A DNA stretch of 52,842 bases, taken from assembly GCF_965660005.1 (NCBI RefSeq), contig NZ_CBFHYF010000011.1, positions 1-52,842 of the forward strand, read 5' to 3'. The position numbers and the translations under genes are program-made. Under the pieces are notes generated by a model that did no database searches, was not told the origin of the DNA, and was given only the letters and a program-made list of their open reading frames with translations. Positions 44,225 through 52,842 of the stretch are shown one piece after another. Numbering within the stretch: the stretch's first letter is position 1; every line of letters begins with the position of its first letter. The DNA comes from Porticoccus sp965660005 (GTDB lineage Bacteria; Pseudomonadota; Gammaproteobacteria; Pseudomonadales; Porticoccaceae).

Positions 44225-44551
44225 GATCCGCTCCTCTTTGCTTCATTGTTAGTTCAACGTATCACCAACGGGGGTAAAGTGCACATGCTCCCCGATGTAT
44301 TTCGGACGAGTGGAATGGTCCCTTGGGAGAGCAAACATTCGCAGTGAGTGAGTTTCTATTTAAAAAACCGGTGTAACTACCCCTGTCAGAAAGGCATAAT
44401 TATCCTCATTGAGAAGCAATGAAAAAAGCTTAAGCGTTTAATGTCATAACAAGTTGTTTTTAAAATGAAAAATTCGTCTAATCTGTCAAAAGGTTGACAA
44501 CACATGACAGCCTTCTTATGTTGCGCCCCCTATCAATAAAGGTGTTCAGTT
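44225..44551. other. 327-base divergent intergenic region, DUF6763 gene/nagZ
   Basis: Holds the promoter of nagZ at its right end. No other gene, terminator or operator can be supported; the middle is A/T-rich with a GCTTAAGC palindrome near 44430. Confidence 0.5.
44494..44522 (+). promoter_or_regulatory. Promoter of nagZ operon
   Basis: Consensus TTGACA at 44494-44499, a 17-base spacer and TATGTT at 44517-44522, about 30 bases before the nagZ ATG. Confidence 0.7.
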
Positions 44552-45565
44552 ATGACGATTGGCCCATTGATGCTCGATCTGGAAGGAATGGTGTTGACTG
44601 CCGATGAGCGGGAATTGGTTCTCCATCCGTCAGTGGGCGGTATCATCCTTTTCTCCCGGAATTTTGCCAGCCGACGCCAGCTAACTGAACTGGTGGCAGA
44701 TATTCGGTCGATAAGAGCTGAGTTGCTGCTCTGTGTCGATCAGGAAGGGGGTCGGGTACAACGCTTTCGCGATGGCTTTACCCGCCTGCCACCAATGCAG
44801 TTGCTGGGTGATTTATTATTGAGCGGGGCGGGTAACGAGGCATTGCTTCAGGACGTCGGCTGGTTGATGGCTTCTGAGCTGCTTGCCTGTGGCCTGGATT
44901 TCAGCTTTGCCCCTGTGCTGGATCTGGACCGGAATAACTGCGCGGTGATTGGTGACCGATCGTTTGCTGATAATCCGGAGCATGCCATTCGGGCGGCCCG
45001 TCTTTTCATTGATGGCATGCACCAGGCAGGCATGGCGGCAACAGGGAAACACTTTCCGGGTCATGGGGGTGTCTCTGCGGATAGCCATCTTGAAACGCCT
45101 TATGACAACCGCTCACTCCAGCAATTGCGCCAGCTTGATTTGCAACCGTTTGTCAGGCTTGCCAGCGAGCTGGATGCTGTCATGCCAGCCCATATCGTTT
45201 ATCCGGATGTTGACTCTGCACCGGTAGGTTTTTCCCGAATCTGGTTGCAGAAGATATTGCGTGAGGAATTACAGTTTCAGGGTGTTATTTTCAGTGACGA
45301 TCTGTCCATGAAGGGCGCTGATCTGATGGGTGGATATTCGGACAAAGCGCGCCGCGCCCTAGACGCAGGCTGCGATATGGTGCTGGTTTGCAATAACCGC
45401 GAGGGTGCGCTCGAGGTCATGAATTTTCTCAGTGAAAGCGATTTTGAGCCCGCCAGCAGGCTGAATAAAATGACTGCTGGAAAGTGTCCGGACTGGGATG
45501 AATTGCGGTCCTCTGAACGCTGGCAGAGCACTTCACGGAACCTCGCAGAAATCCTAGAGAATTAG
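44552..45565 (+). CDS. nagZ: Beta-N-acetylhexosaminidase NagZ
   Basis: Cytosolic muropeptide-recycling enzyme that removes GlcNAc from GlcNAc-anhydroMurNAc peptides, the products of Slt-type enzymes. 337 residues of glycoside hydrolase family 3 in single-domain form. GKHFPGHGGVSADSH carries the catalytic-acid loop and FSDDLSMKG (near 248) the nucleophile Asp. IGDRSFADNP and MPAHIVYP are also typical. ATG 44552 follows AAAGG. First gene of a three-gene operon with a mechanosensitive channel and MTIP. Confidence 0.95.
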   Translation: MTIGPLMLDLEGMVLTADERELVLHPSVGGIILFSRNFASRRQLTELVADIRSIRAELLLCVDQEGGRVQRFRDGFTRLPPMQLLGDLLLSGAGNEALLQDVGWLMASELLACGLDFSFAPVLDLDRNNCAVIGDRSFADNPEHAIRAARLFIDGMHQAGMAATGKHFPGHGGVSADSHLETPYDNRSLQQLRQLDLQPFVRLASELDAVMPAHIVYPDVDSAPVGFSRIWLQKILREELQFQGVIFSDDLSMKGADLMGGYSDKARRALDAGCDMVLVCNNREGALEVMNFLSESDFEPASRLNKMTAGKCPDWDELRSSERWQSTSRNLAEILEN

Positions 45566-45582
45566 CGAACAGGGCCCATATC

Positions 45583-46686
45583 ATGCAGCAGTTTGAAGAA
45601 TGGTTAATTGGTATTACCGGTGAATCCTATCTGTTAATTGCCGAAATCTTTCTGATTGTGCTGGCAGCGTTGGTGATGGGGTATCTGGCTGGAAGATTGC
45701 TTGATTTTCTGCAAAAGCACGCAGAAATGACGGCCAACTTCTGGGACGACGCCCTGGTCGAGGCCTGTCGTCGTCCGGTGGTTTGGGCAATCTGGACACT
45801 GGGGGTCAATTCTGCTGCAGCCCTTGCCGCAAGAGAGGCGAATTCCGAATGGTATGAACTGCTTGCACCTGTTAACCGGGTGATCATTATTTTTCTGGCG
45901 GCGCTATTTCTGCTCAATCTGATCAAGAGGGTTGAACGAAATCTGGTACATCCCGACTACACCAGTGATCCCGTGGATGAGACTACGGTCAAAGCCATTG
46001 GCAAATTGCTGCGTGCATCGGTGATTATCACCGCTACGCTCATTGCCATGCAGGCTTTTGGCTACAGTATTTCCGGTTTGCTGGCCTTTGGCGGAATTGG
46101 TGGCCTCGCAATGGGGTTTGCCGCCAAGGACCTACTGGCGAATTTCTTTGGCGGTTTGATGATTTACCTGGATCAACCTTTCAAGGTGGGGGACTGGGTG
46201 CGTTCCCCGGATAAGGAGATCGAGGGCACGGTGGAGGATATTGGTTGGCGACTGACACGTATACGTACTTTTGACAAGCGCCCGCTCTATGTGCCGAACT
46301 CGGTATTTAACAGTATTGCCCTGGAAAATCCCTCACGTATGTTTAATCGGCGGATATATGAAACGGTGGGCATTCGCTATCAGGACATTGATAAAATGGC
46401 GGGTATCGTCGCCGATGTGAAACAGATGCTGTGTGATCATCTGGAAATCGACCAGACGCAGACTCTGATCGTCAATTTTGTCTCGTTTGGTGCTTCCTCG
46501 ATCAATTTCTTTGTGTACACGTTTACCAGGACGACCAAGTGGGTGGCCTTTCACGAGGTTAAACAGGATGTGCTGTTTAAGGTCAGCGATATTGTAGCCC
46601 GTCACGGTGCGGAGATTGCCTTTCCAACGTCTACAGTTCACATTCCCGACCAGCTCCGATTGTTACAGGCCGCGGAGGTCGAATGA
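45583..46686 (+). CDS. Mechanosensitive channel, MscS family
   Basis: 367 residues: three or four membrane segments (about 18-40, 65-85, 90-115, 140-165), then the pore helix and beta domain with GGIGGLAMGFAAKDLLANFFGG and YLDQPFKVGDWV (about 168-205), and a C-terminal alpha/beta domain. A standard MscS architecture, unlike the reduced protein at the left end of the window. Releases solutes under hypo-osmotic shock. Stop codon overlaps the MTIP start as ATGA. Confidence 0.92.
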   Translation: MQQFEEWLIGITGESYLLIAEIFLIVLAALVMGYLAGRLLDFLQKHAEMTANFWDDALVEACRRPVVWAIWTLGVNSAAALAAREANSEWYELLAPVNRVIIIFLAALFLLNLIKRVERNLVHPDYTSDPVDETTVKAIGKLLRASVIITATLIAMQAFGYSISGLLAFGGIGGLAMGFAAKDLLANFFGGLMIYLDQPFKVGDWVRSPDKEIEGTVEDIGWRLTRIRTFDKRPLYVPNSVFNSIALENPSRMFNRRIYETVGIRYQDIDKMAGIVADVKQMLCDHLEIDQTQTLIVNFVSFGASSINFFVYTFTRTTKWVAFHEVKQDVLFKVSDIVARHGAEIAFPTSTVHIPDQLRLLQAAEVE

Positions 46687-47426
46687 GTATCGGTATTATT
46701 GGTGGCAGTGGGTTGAACAGTTTTGCCGGCCTGCGTATCCGGGAGCAGCTTGAGGTGATGACGGACTGGGGTAGACCATCTGCTCCCCTTTATTGTGGCG
46801 CTCTGGGTAATACAGAGGTTGTGTTTCTGGCGCGACATGGCGTGAATCATCAGTTGCCGCCCCACCTGATTAACTATAGGGCCAATATCGCTGCGCTGTG
46901 CTCGCAGGGTGTGAAAGCCATATATGCTGTCAACGTGGTGGGTGGCATCCATGGTGAAATGGGACCGGGCGATCTGGTTATTCCCGATCAGCTTGTCGAT
47001 TATACCTGGGGGCGGGATCACACGTACTCGGATAACGCGGATCGGCCTTTGCAGCATATTGATTTCACTTTTCCCTATGACGATAGTCTGCGAGACAGGC
47101 TTTTGCAGGCGGCGATTGCCTGTGGGGCAAGGGTTCATGCGGAGGCCGTTTATGGTGCCACGCAGGGCCCAAGACTGGAAACCGCTGCCGAAATTGGGCG
47201 AATGGCCAATGACGGCTGTGATATTGTTGGCATGACAGGTATGCCGGAAGCGGCTCTGGCCCGTGAGTTACAAATTCCCTATGCCTGTTTGGCCCTGGTG
47301 GTAAACATGGCGGCGGGTTTGAGTGATCAATTGATTTCACAAACGCAGATAGAGAGCATGATGACGGGCAGTATGCCGTTGGTATGCAAGGTCCTGACCC
47401 GGGCGCTGGCCAATCCACAGCACTGA
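46683..47426 (+). CDS. S-methyl-5'-thioinosine phosphorylase (MTIP)
   Basis: 247 residues of the nucleoside phosphorylase family. Begins MSIGIIGGSGLNSF, with the phosphate site ARHGVNHQLPPH, YGATQGPRLET and the purine-site loop GMTGMPEAALARE. The Thr-Gly-Met loop and the similarity in context to the Pseudomonas enzyme favour MTIP over methylthioadenosine phosphorylase. Salvages the by-product of polyamine synthesis after deamination. Third gene of the nagZ operon; overlaps mscS by 4 bases. Confidence 0.85.
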   Translation: MSIGIIGGSGLNSFAGLRIREQLEVMTDWGRPSAPLYCGALGNTEVVFLARHGVNHQLPPHLINYRANIAALCSQGVKAIYAVNVVGGIHGEMGPGDLVIPDQLVDYTWGRDHTYSDNADRPLQHIDFTFPYDDSLRDRLLQAAIACGARVHAEAVYGATQGPRLETAAEIGRMANDGCDIVGMTGMPEAALARELQIPYACLALVVNMAAGLSDQLISQTQIESMMTGSMPLVCKVLTRALANPQH

Positions 47427-47469
47427 AACGGCTGACACTTTTTTCAAGCTCAAATTCTTTGTGCCGAGG

Positions 47470-48249
47470 TCAGTCGGCCACGGTCGACGTGTGACGTGTT
47501 ACCAGTACCAGCACACCCATTTCAGGGTGGTCCAGATAGGTCAGTTCATTCAGGTCCACTTGTTTTGATTGTTTCAGGACACTGATTTTTTTAACCGGTG
47601 GATGGCGGTTTTCGATACGATTCACTGTAGCCGCGGCCGTACCAGGCAGACTTTGGCTGAGAGTCCGGTCTTCGATCAGCCAGGGTTGGATCGGCAATTG
47701 TGGCCAGATGTCCGGTTGATTTGCGTTGTTGGGCGAAGTGCTGACAGTCCCTGAAATACTGGCGAAACTGGTTTTCCAGAGATCTGCCTGAACGTGGAGA
47801 TGGCGGTTCAGTACCAGTCGGAGGCTGCCCTCCAACTCATGATGGCTGCCGTGACGGTGGCCACCGGAAACAATGATCCAGGGGGTTTTTGCCTGCTCCA
47901 TGCCTGGCTGACGCCATGCCATGTGAGCCAGTACCCGATAGCCGGCGGTGCGGTTCAGGGTGTACTCCTCTGGCCCCAGTTTGAGATCTTCCTGCACGCG
48001 ATGGATAGAAGGTTGTTCCTCTACTGTATCATCACCAAGTCGATGCCAGTTTTGGGGATATTGCAGCGTGATATTGGTGGGGGATTGTTCGTCTTGGTAG
48101 AGATCCTGCTGGCTGAAAATAATCACTTCAATCTGATACCAGTTGGCGTTTTGATCCGCTCTGATCTGGCCAGAGAGACCTGTGCCGAAAGTGATGGCCA
48201 ATAGCAGAAGGCAGTTGATAGGTGTGCCGGCGGTTTTGATTCGTCTCAT
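47470..48249 (-). CDS. csiV: CsiV family periplasmic protein
   Basis: 259 residues with a signal peptide (about 1-31). NWYQIEVIIFSQ at the mature N-terminus and the GYRVLAHMAWRQPG block mark CsiV, which in Vibrio cholerae binds peptidoglycan and helps LpoA activate PBP1A. Here it starts inside the mfd stop (ATGA), so it is the second gene of an mfd-csiV transcript, as I recall for Pseudomonas. Role by analogy only. Confidence 0.82.
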   Translation of the reverse strand: MRRIKTAGTPINCLLLLAITFGTGLSGQIRADQNANWYQIEVIIFSQQDLYQDEQSPTNITLQYPQNWHRLGDDTVEEQPSIHRVQEDLKLGPEEYTLNRTAGYRVLAHMAWRQPGMEQAKTPWIIVSGGHRHGSHHELEGSLRLVLNRHLHVQADLWKTSFASISGTVSTSPNNANQPDIWPQLPIQPWLIEDRTLSQSLPGTAAATVNRIENRHPPVKKISVLKQSKQVDLNELTYLDHPEMGVLVLVTRHTSTVAD

Positions 48250-51200
48250 TTAATATCCATTGTTTGGGGGGTTAGTCGAGTCAATAATGCCTGAAGCTGC
48301 TCAAGTCGCTGTTCTTTTGTTGCCATCGGCAGAGTATATTTTAAGGTTGATGCCCCTTGAAGTCGAAAAACTGCAGGTTCTTTTTGCACCATCTGTACGA
48401 TCACCAACGGGTCCGTCAGCGCATTACTACCAAATTCAATCCGACCACCCGTTGGTCCGGCCTCAACTTTACAAATACCGAGTTGTCTGGCCTGAAGCTT
48501 CAGTGACGTGACCTGAAAGAGATTCTTCAGGTAATCGGGAAGCAGCCCGAAACGGTCAATCATTTCCACCTGCAGCTCCCATAATTCATCGTCTGTAGCG
48601 GCATTGGCAATGCGCTTGTACATCATCAGACGCATGTGAACATCCGGCAGGTAATCCTCGGGTATCAGCGCAGGCAGATTCAGATTGATGTCGATATCTT
48701 CGGCCAAAGACACATTCAGCTCTACCGCCTTGCCTTTGCGCAGAGCGTCGACCGCCCGGTCGAGCAGTTCCATGTAAAGAGTAAAACCAATGGATTGAAT
48801 ATGACCGCTCTGATTCTCGCCGAGTAGCTCGCCGGCGCCACGAATTTCCAGATCATGGGTGGCCAGCGTGAAACCGGACCCCAAATGGTCGGCATGGGTA
48901 ATGGCTTCGAGACGCTTCAACGCCTCGGCTGTCATGGTTTTTGGCTCGGGCGTCAGCAGATAGGCGTAGGCCTGGTGGTGAGATCGTCCCACCCGTCCCC
49001 GCAATTGGTGCAGTTGAGCCAGGCCCAGTTTGTCGGCGCGATCAATGATGATAGTGTTGGCGCTGGGAATATCGATGCCGGTTTCGATAATGGTAGAACA
49101 TACCAGTACATTGAAACGCTGGTGATAAAAGTCCGACATGACTTTTTCCAGTTCACGTTCGCGCATCTGACCGTGTGCAATATTAACCCGTGCCTCTGGC
49201 ACGAGCTCTTCAATCGCCCGCGCCGTTTTGCCAATGCTCTTGACTTCATTATGTAAGTAGTAGACCTGTCCGCCGCGCAGTATTTCCCGCAGGATCGCTT
49301 CACGGGTAACTCTGGGGTCGCTCTGTCGGACAAAGGATTTTACCGAGAGTCTCCGCGCCGGGGGCGTGGCAATAATCGACAGGTCCCGAATGCCTGACAT
49401 CGACAGGTTCAGCGTGCGTGGAATGGGTGTGGCCGTCAGGGTCAGAATATCCACTTCCGCACGCAGTGCCTTGATCTGTTCTTTCTGGCGGACGCCGAAA
49501 CGATGCTCTTCATCAATGATCAGCAACCCCAGGTTTTTGTAGTTCACCTTGGCGTGGAGCAGTTTGTGAGTGCCGATCAGAATATCGACTTTTCCCAGGC
49601 CCGCACGGTGAAGAACTTCCTGTTGTTCCTTGTCTGAACGGAATCGCGACAGTTCCTCGATAGTGACCGGCCAGTTGGCAAAGCGATCGCGAAAGTTTTC
49701 CAGGTGTTGATGGGCCAGAAGGGTGGTGGGCACCAGCATCACCACCTGTTTACCGCTCGCTACTGCGATAAAGGCGGCGCGCATGGCGACTTCCGTTTTT
49801 CCGAAGCCAACATCCCCACAAACCAGCCGGTCCATGGGTTGCTCAGCCAGCATGTCCTGCCTGACAGCTTCGATGGTGTCCAGCTGATCGGGCGTTTCCT
49901 CGAAAGGGAAGTCAGCACAGAAAGCGCGGTAGTCCGCTTCTGTGTCACGGCAGGCAAACCCCTTGCGAGCGGCGCGTGTGGCATAGATGTCCAGCAATTC
50001 GGTGGCTGTATCGCGGATTTGCCGCAGGGCTTTATCTCTGGCTTTTTGCCATTGGTCAGTGCCTAGTCGGTGCAAGGGTGCCAAGGAGTCTTCCGCGCCG
50101 CTGTAGCGGCTGATTAAATGCAGTGAGGCTACTGGCACATAAAGCTTTGCCTGGTCGGCATAGGACAGCATCAGGAATTCCTGTGGTTCACCTCCGGCGC
50201 TGATGGTCTGTAATCCCAGGTAGCGACCGACGCCGTGATCGATATGAACCACGGGTGCTCCGACACTCAGTTCGGTCAGGTTTCTGATGACCTGGTCAGC
50301 TTCGGTGCGTTCTTTATTGCGCCGCCGCCGTTGCATGACCTGCTGGCCGAACAGCTCTGTTTCCGTGATCAAACTGATCTTTGCCGGCTTTACAACAAAG
50401 CCGCGGGTCAGTGGGTAGGCCGTTATGGCCAGGGTTTGTGTTCCACTGGCAAAAGACTGCCAGTCGGAGACATCCTCCGGGCGGATAGATTGACGGTTCA
50501 GCAGTTCCAGCAGGGTTTCTCGGCGGCCCGCAGATTCCGCACAGATCAGCACCCGCTGTTTGGTGTCCGCCAGGTGTACCTGGAGTTTTTGTAGGGGGTT
50601 GTCTGCCTTAGCATCTATGTCTACAGGTGGCGGTGCCGATATGTGGAGAGAAAAACAATTTTTCTGCTGATCCGATTCACCATTGATTCGTGTGCAGGGG
50701 TATTTTTTCAGATGGCCGAAGAGTTCCTCAGTCGGGATAAATAATGCCGTCGGAGGGAGCAGGGGGCGTGTCGGATCAATGCCGTATTCCCGGTAACGCT
50801 GGCTGGCGTCTTGCCAGAATTTTTCGGCGGCCTGTTCTACGGTTCCATCGGTAAAAATCAGGCATTGATCGGGCAGGTAGTCAAAAAGGGTGGCTGTTTT
50901 TTCAAAAAACAGTGGCAGGAAATACTCTATACCCTGGGGTGGTATGCCTTCACTGACATCTCTGAATACCGGGCAGCGTCGCTCGTCGACATCAAAGCAG
51001 GACAACCAGTTATCCTGAAAACGTCGGATAGCCGGTTTGTCCAACGGGACTTCCCTTGCGGGCAGAAGGTGTATGTGCTCGGTTTGCTGAAGTGTTCGCT
51101 GGGTCTCCGGGTCGAAGGTGCGGAGGGTTTCAATTTCATCGTCGAACAGGTCGATACGAAAGGGCAGCGTGGCCCCCATCGGGAAGATATCGACCAGTGC

Positions 51201-51695
51201 TCCCCGGACAGCGTATTCACCGTGTTCGACAACGGTATCAACAAAGCGATAGCCCGCAGATTCCAGTTGGGTGCGCAACGTGCTCAGGTCGAGTCGATCA
51301 CCGCGTCGATAATCGAAGGCCCGCTGATTAACAAACTCGGCAGGTGGCAGGCGGTGCATGAGGGTGCTGACAGGCACGATCACGACACCGTTACGAGTCT
51401 GCGGTAACCGGAACAGGGTTCGCAATCGTTCGGAGACAATATCCTGATGTGGCGAGAAAATATCGTAGGGAAGCGTTTCCCAATCAGGGAAATGGAGAAC
51501 AGCGGCTTCATTTCCGAGGAAAAAACACAGTTCGGACTCAAGCTCAGCTGTGGTCCTTGCCGAGTCTGTAATGACCAGGATCAGCCCCGCCTGTTGACTT
51601 GCTTCGGCGATGACCAGGGCGCTGCCACCCCGTACATCCTGCCAAACACGCTTGTCGCCAGCTTTGTTGGCTGGCGGTAGTGACAAAATCGACAT
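48246..51695 (-). CDS. mfd: Transcription-repair coupling factor Mfd
   Basis: Removes RNA polymerase stalled at DNA lesions and recruits UvrABC. 1149 residues, the size of E. coli Mfd. UvrB-like N-terminal region, the RNA polymerase-interaction domain (about 470-545, beginning GAPVVHIDHGVGRYLGL), and RecG-like helicase motors with Walker A GDVGFGKTEV near 630 and DEEH box near 730, followed by the TRG motif area and the TRCF C-terminal domain. ATG 51695. First gene of the mfd-csiV operon; divergent from the lipoprotein gene over 69 bases. Confidence 0.96.
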   Translation of the reverse strand: MSILSLPPANKAGDKRVWQDVRGGSALVIAEASQQAGLILVITDSARTTAELESELCFFLGNEAAVLHFPDWETLPYDIFSPHQDIVSERLRTLFRLPQTRNGVVIVPVSTLMHRLPPAEFVNQRAFDYRRGDRLDLSTLRTQLESAGYRFVDTVVEHGEYAVRGALVDIFPMGATLPFRIDLFDDEIETLRTFDPETQRTLQQTEHIHLLPAREVPLDKPAIRRFQDNWLSCFDVDERRCPVFRDVSEGIPPQGIEYFLPLFFEKTATLFDYLPDQCLIFTDGTVEQAAEKFWQDASQRYREYGIDPTRPLLPPTALFIPTEELFGHLKKYPCTRINGESDQQKNCFSLHISAPPPVDIDAKADNPLQKLQVHLADTKQRVLICAESAGRRETLLELLNRQSIRPEDVSDWQSFASGTQTLAITAYPLTRGFVVKPAKISLITETELFGQQVMQRRRRNKERTEADQVIRNLTELSVGAPVVHIDHGVGRYLGLQTISAGGEPQEFLMLSYADQAKLYVPVASLHLISRYSGAEDSLAPLHRLGTDQWQKARDKALRQIRDTATELLDIYATRAARKGFACRDTEADYRAFCADFPFEETPDQLDTIEAVRQDMLAEQPMDRLVCGDVGFGKTEVAMRAAFIAVASGKQVVMLVPTTLLAHQHLENFRDRFANWPVTIEELSRFRSDKEQQEVLHRAGLGKVDILIGTHKLLHAKVNYKNLGLLIIDEEHRFGVRQKEQIKALRAEVDILTLTATPIPRTLNLSMSGIRDLSIIATPPARRLSVKSFVRQSDPRVTREAILREILRGGQVYYLHNEVKSIGKTARAIEELVPEARVNIAHGQMRERELEKVMSDFYHQRFNVLVCSTIIETGIDIPSANTIIIDRADKLGLAQLHQLRGRVGRSHHQAYAYLLTPEPKTMTAEALKRLEAITHADHLGSGFTLATHDLEIRGAGELLGENQSGHIQSIGFTLYMELLDRAVDALRKGKAVELNVSLAEDIDINLNLPALIPEDYLPDVHMRLMMYKRIANAATDDELWELQVEMIDRFGLLPDYLKNLFQVTSLKLQARQLGICKVEAGPTGGRIEFGSNALTDPLVIVQMVQKEPAVFRLQGASTLKYTLPMATKEQRLEQLQALLTRLTPQTMDIK

Positions 51696-51764
51696 ACTGG
51701 AATGGCACTTCTGTGGGTTGACCTCGAAGGTATGCTATTTTAGCGGCGCAATAGAGAGATTGAT

Positions 51765-52466
51765 ATGTTGTATCCGCGTTTTCCATTCAGAGGTAGATTG
51801 CTGGTAGGGGTTTGTTCGCTGTTCCTGCTGGTAATGACCGGTTGCAGCGGCTCCTCGTTTCGGGTTCAGAATCTGGCCAAAACGGACATCGACATGGTGG
51901 CTGACCTGCATTATCAGCAGGTCGAACAGTTGCTCAAAAAACTGACAGTGAAGCTTTATAAAAGAAACCCGCGGGAATTACAGAAAGTCCCCGGCGAGAC
52001 GATAGAGCTTCGTGTCACGCAAATTTTTACCCACCCGGGAAAGCCGCAGTTTGCTGAGCTTGGAGGTGGCGGGATCGAGGCCATCCAGCTGTCTTTGGAT
52101 CCGGCATTCAAGGGTGATCGGGTGTTTGCCCTGATGGTGGGAATGACGGGTATGATCAGGGAGGCCTACGGCCTGAAAACGGAATTTTTCATGCTTAGCA
52201 AGCTCGACCACCAAAAGCTTTATCACAGTGCCCGCAACATTGAAATTGCCATGTGGCGAATTAGGACGCACCTTGACGAACAGGGTAACGCGTTGATTCT
52301 AACCAATAGTCGTAAGGGCGAAGGCTACAATCTCAGTTACGAGCGCCTGTTCGGTAAATTGATTGCCCATCAGGATATGCTTGCCCTGATCATTGCCCAG
52401 AAAAACCAGCGGGTGATCAAAACCGTTGCCCTGAATGTGGCAAGTATGGCGTTCATTCCTCTCTGA
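51765..52466 (+). CDS. Putative lipoprotein, unknown function
   Basis: 233 residues. The N-terminus has a lipoprotein signal ending LVMTGC, with Cys at about residue 27. The mature part has mixed helix and strand and no motif I recognise; a hydrophobic GMTGMIREAYG stretch lies near 125. Anchored in the outer or inner membrane (residue after Cys is Ser, which favours outer). It stands alone between mfd and the GAPDH-like gene. ATG 51765 is preceded by GAGAGA, a weak site. Confidence 0.7.
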   Translation: MLYPRFPFRGRLLVGVCSLFLLVMTGCSGSSFRVQNLAKTDIDMVADLHYQQVEQLLKKLTVKLYKRNPRELQKVPGETIELRVTQIFTHPGKPQFAELGGGGIEAIQLSLDPAFKGDRVFALMVGMTGMIREAYGLKTEFFMLSKLDHQKLYHSARNIEIAMWRIRTHLDEQGNALILTNSRKGEGYNLSYERLFGKLIAHQDMLALIIAQKNQRVIKTVALNVASMAFIPL

Positions 52467-52664
52467 CAATACCATTTGCCTATCCTGTTGCTTTAATGGT
52501 GGCGGAGTGATGCCGCGCTGATTCAGATCAACCATTGTCAAGTCACAGTACCGGTTATTCACCGTGCTTTGTTGCCCTTAAAAGGTTGAATACCGATAAT
52601 AGCGACCCATTCGTGATGGTATTGCCGTCCATCGAGCCAGATCAACAAAATGAGAGGTTTACCC

Positions 52665-52842
52665 GTGACAGAACAACATCGCCCCATTCCTGCCGATTTT
52701 TTTGCTGACTGGAAAGAGCGCGAGTCGCTGGCTGAAGCCATGATCCCACTGATCGGAAAGCTTTATAGGGAGAATAATGTTTCTCTCTATATGTACGGCA
52801 AGAACATGGTCAACCGTTCAGTGATTGACCTGATGAAAGTCC
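52665..52842 (+). CDS. Glyceraldehyde-3-phosphate dehydrogenase-like protein, 5' end only
   Basis: The window ends after 59 codons. MTEQHRPIPADFFADWKERE, then LAEAMIPLIGKLYRENN and KNMVNRSVIDLMK match the N-terminal extension of the long GAPDH found beside mfd in Pseudomonas. The catalytic part lies outside. The start is GTG 52665, chosen because GAGAGG sits 7 bases ahead; an ATG at 52650 is in frame and possible. Confidence 0.75.
   Translation, partial: MTEQHRPIPADFFADWKERESLAEAMIPLIGKLYRENNVSLYMYGKNMVNRSVIDLMKV

Overview
The window is a chromosomal segment of a gammaproteobacterium. Housekeeping genes (galU, nadK, pepN, rlmKL, topA, lexA, nagZ, mfd) dominate, and there is no phage, plasmid, insertion sequence or CRISPR array. 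From memory, the order of the right third (topA, two small conserved genes, lexA, nagZ, a methylthioinosine phosphorylase, csiV, mfd, a GAPDH-like gene) resembles Pseudomonas aeruginosa. The 180-kDa type NAD-glutamate dehydrogenase and the complete MoxR/Bat operon also fit the Pseudomonadales/Cellvibrionales part of the class. A marine or environmental member of that group is my best guess, but no sequence here fixes the genus.

Left part (1-11,000): an ion-handling operon (MscS-like membrane protein, a frameshifted soluble MgtE-domain protein, the Mg transporter MgtE); sugar-nucleotide genes galU and a phosphomannomutase; a YfcH-type epimerase; queD facing them; a tRNA-Val/tRNA-Asp operon with clear promoter and terminator. 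It is followed by a structured non-coding tract ending in 14 perfect TGTCCC hexamers, a gene made only of helicase-associated repeats, then nadK and a rhomboid protease.

Middle (10,800-28,300): yeaC, a DUF2797 gene and pepN; an orphan ParA ATPase; a six-gene minus-strand operon moxR, DUF58, DUF4381, batA, batB/C fusion, batD, tightly overlapped and probably acting in the envelope; the 1622-residue NAD-glutamate dehydrogenase; and ribosome modulation factor. The gdhB/rmf junction is rich in hairpins.

Right part (28,400-52,842): rlmKL with a glutaredoxin-like gene; a SulP anion transporter; a minus-strand set (DUF3365 haem protein, DmeF-type metal exporter, interrupted CigR-like gene); tatD and slt; uspA; topA; lexA with two adjacent SOS boxes; an interrupted LOG-family gene; the nagZ/mscS/MTIP operon; csiV and mfd; a lipoprotein; and the 5' end of a GAPDH-like gene cut by the window.

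No strong candidate for a wholly new system was found. The most useful oddities are three independent gene lesions (a frameshift near 1770, an in-frame TAA at 32883-32885, an in-frame TAG at 43717-43719) whose downstream sequence still reads as good protein, the hairpin/hexamer tract after the tRNAs, a promoter followed at once by a terminator ahead of yeaC, and a palindrome upstream of the orphan parA.
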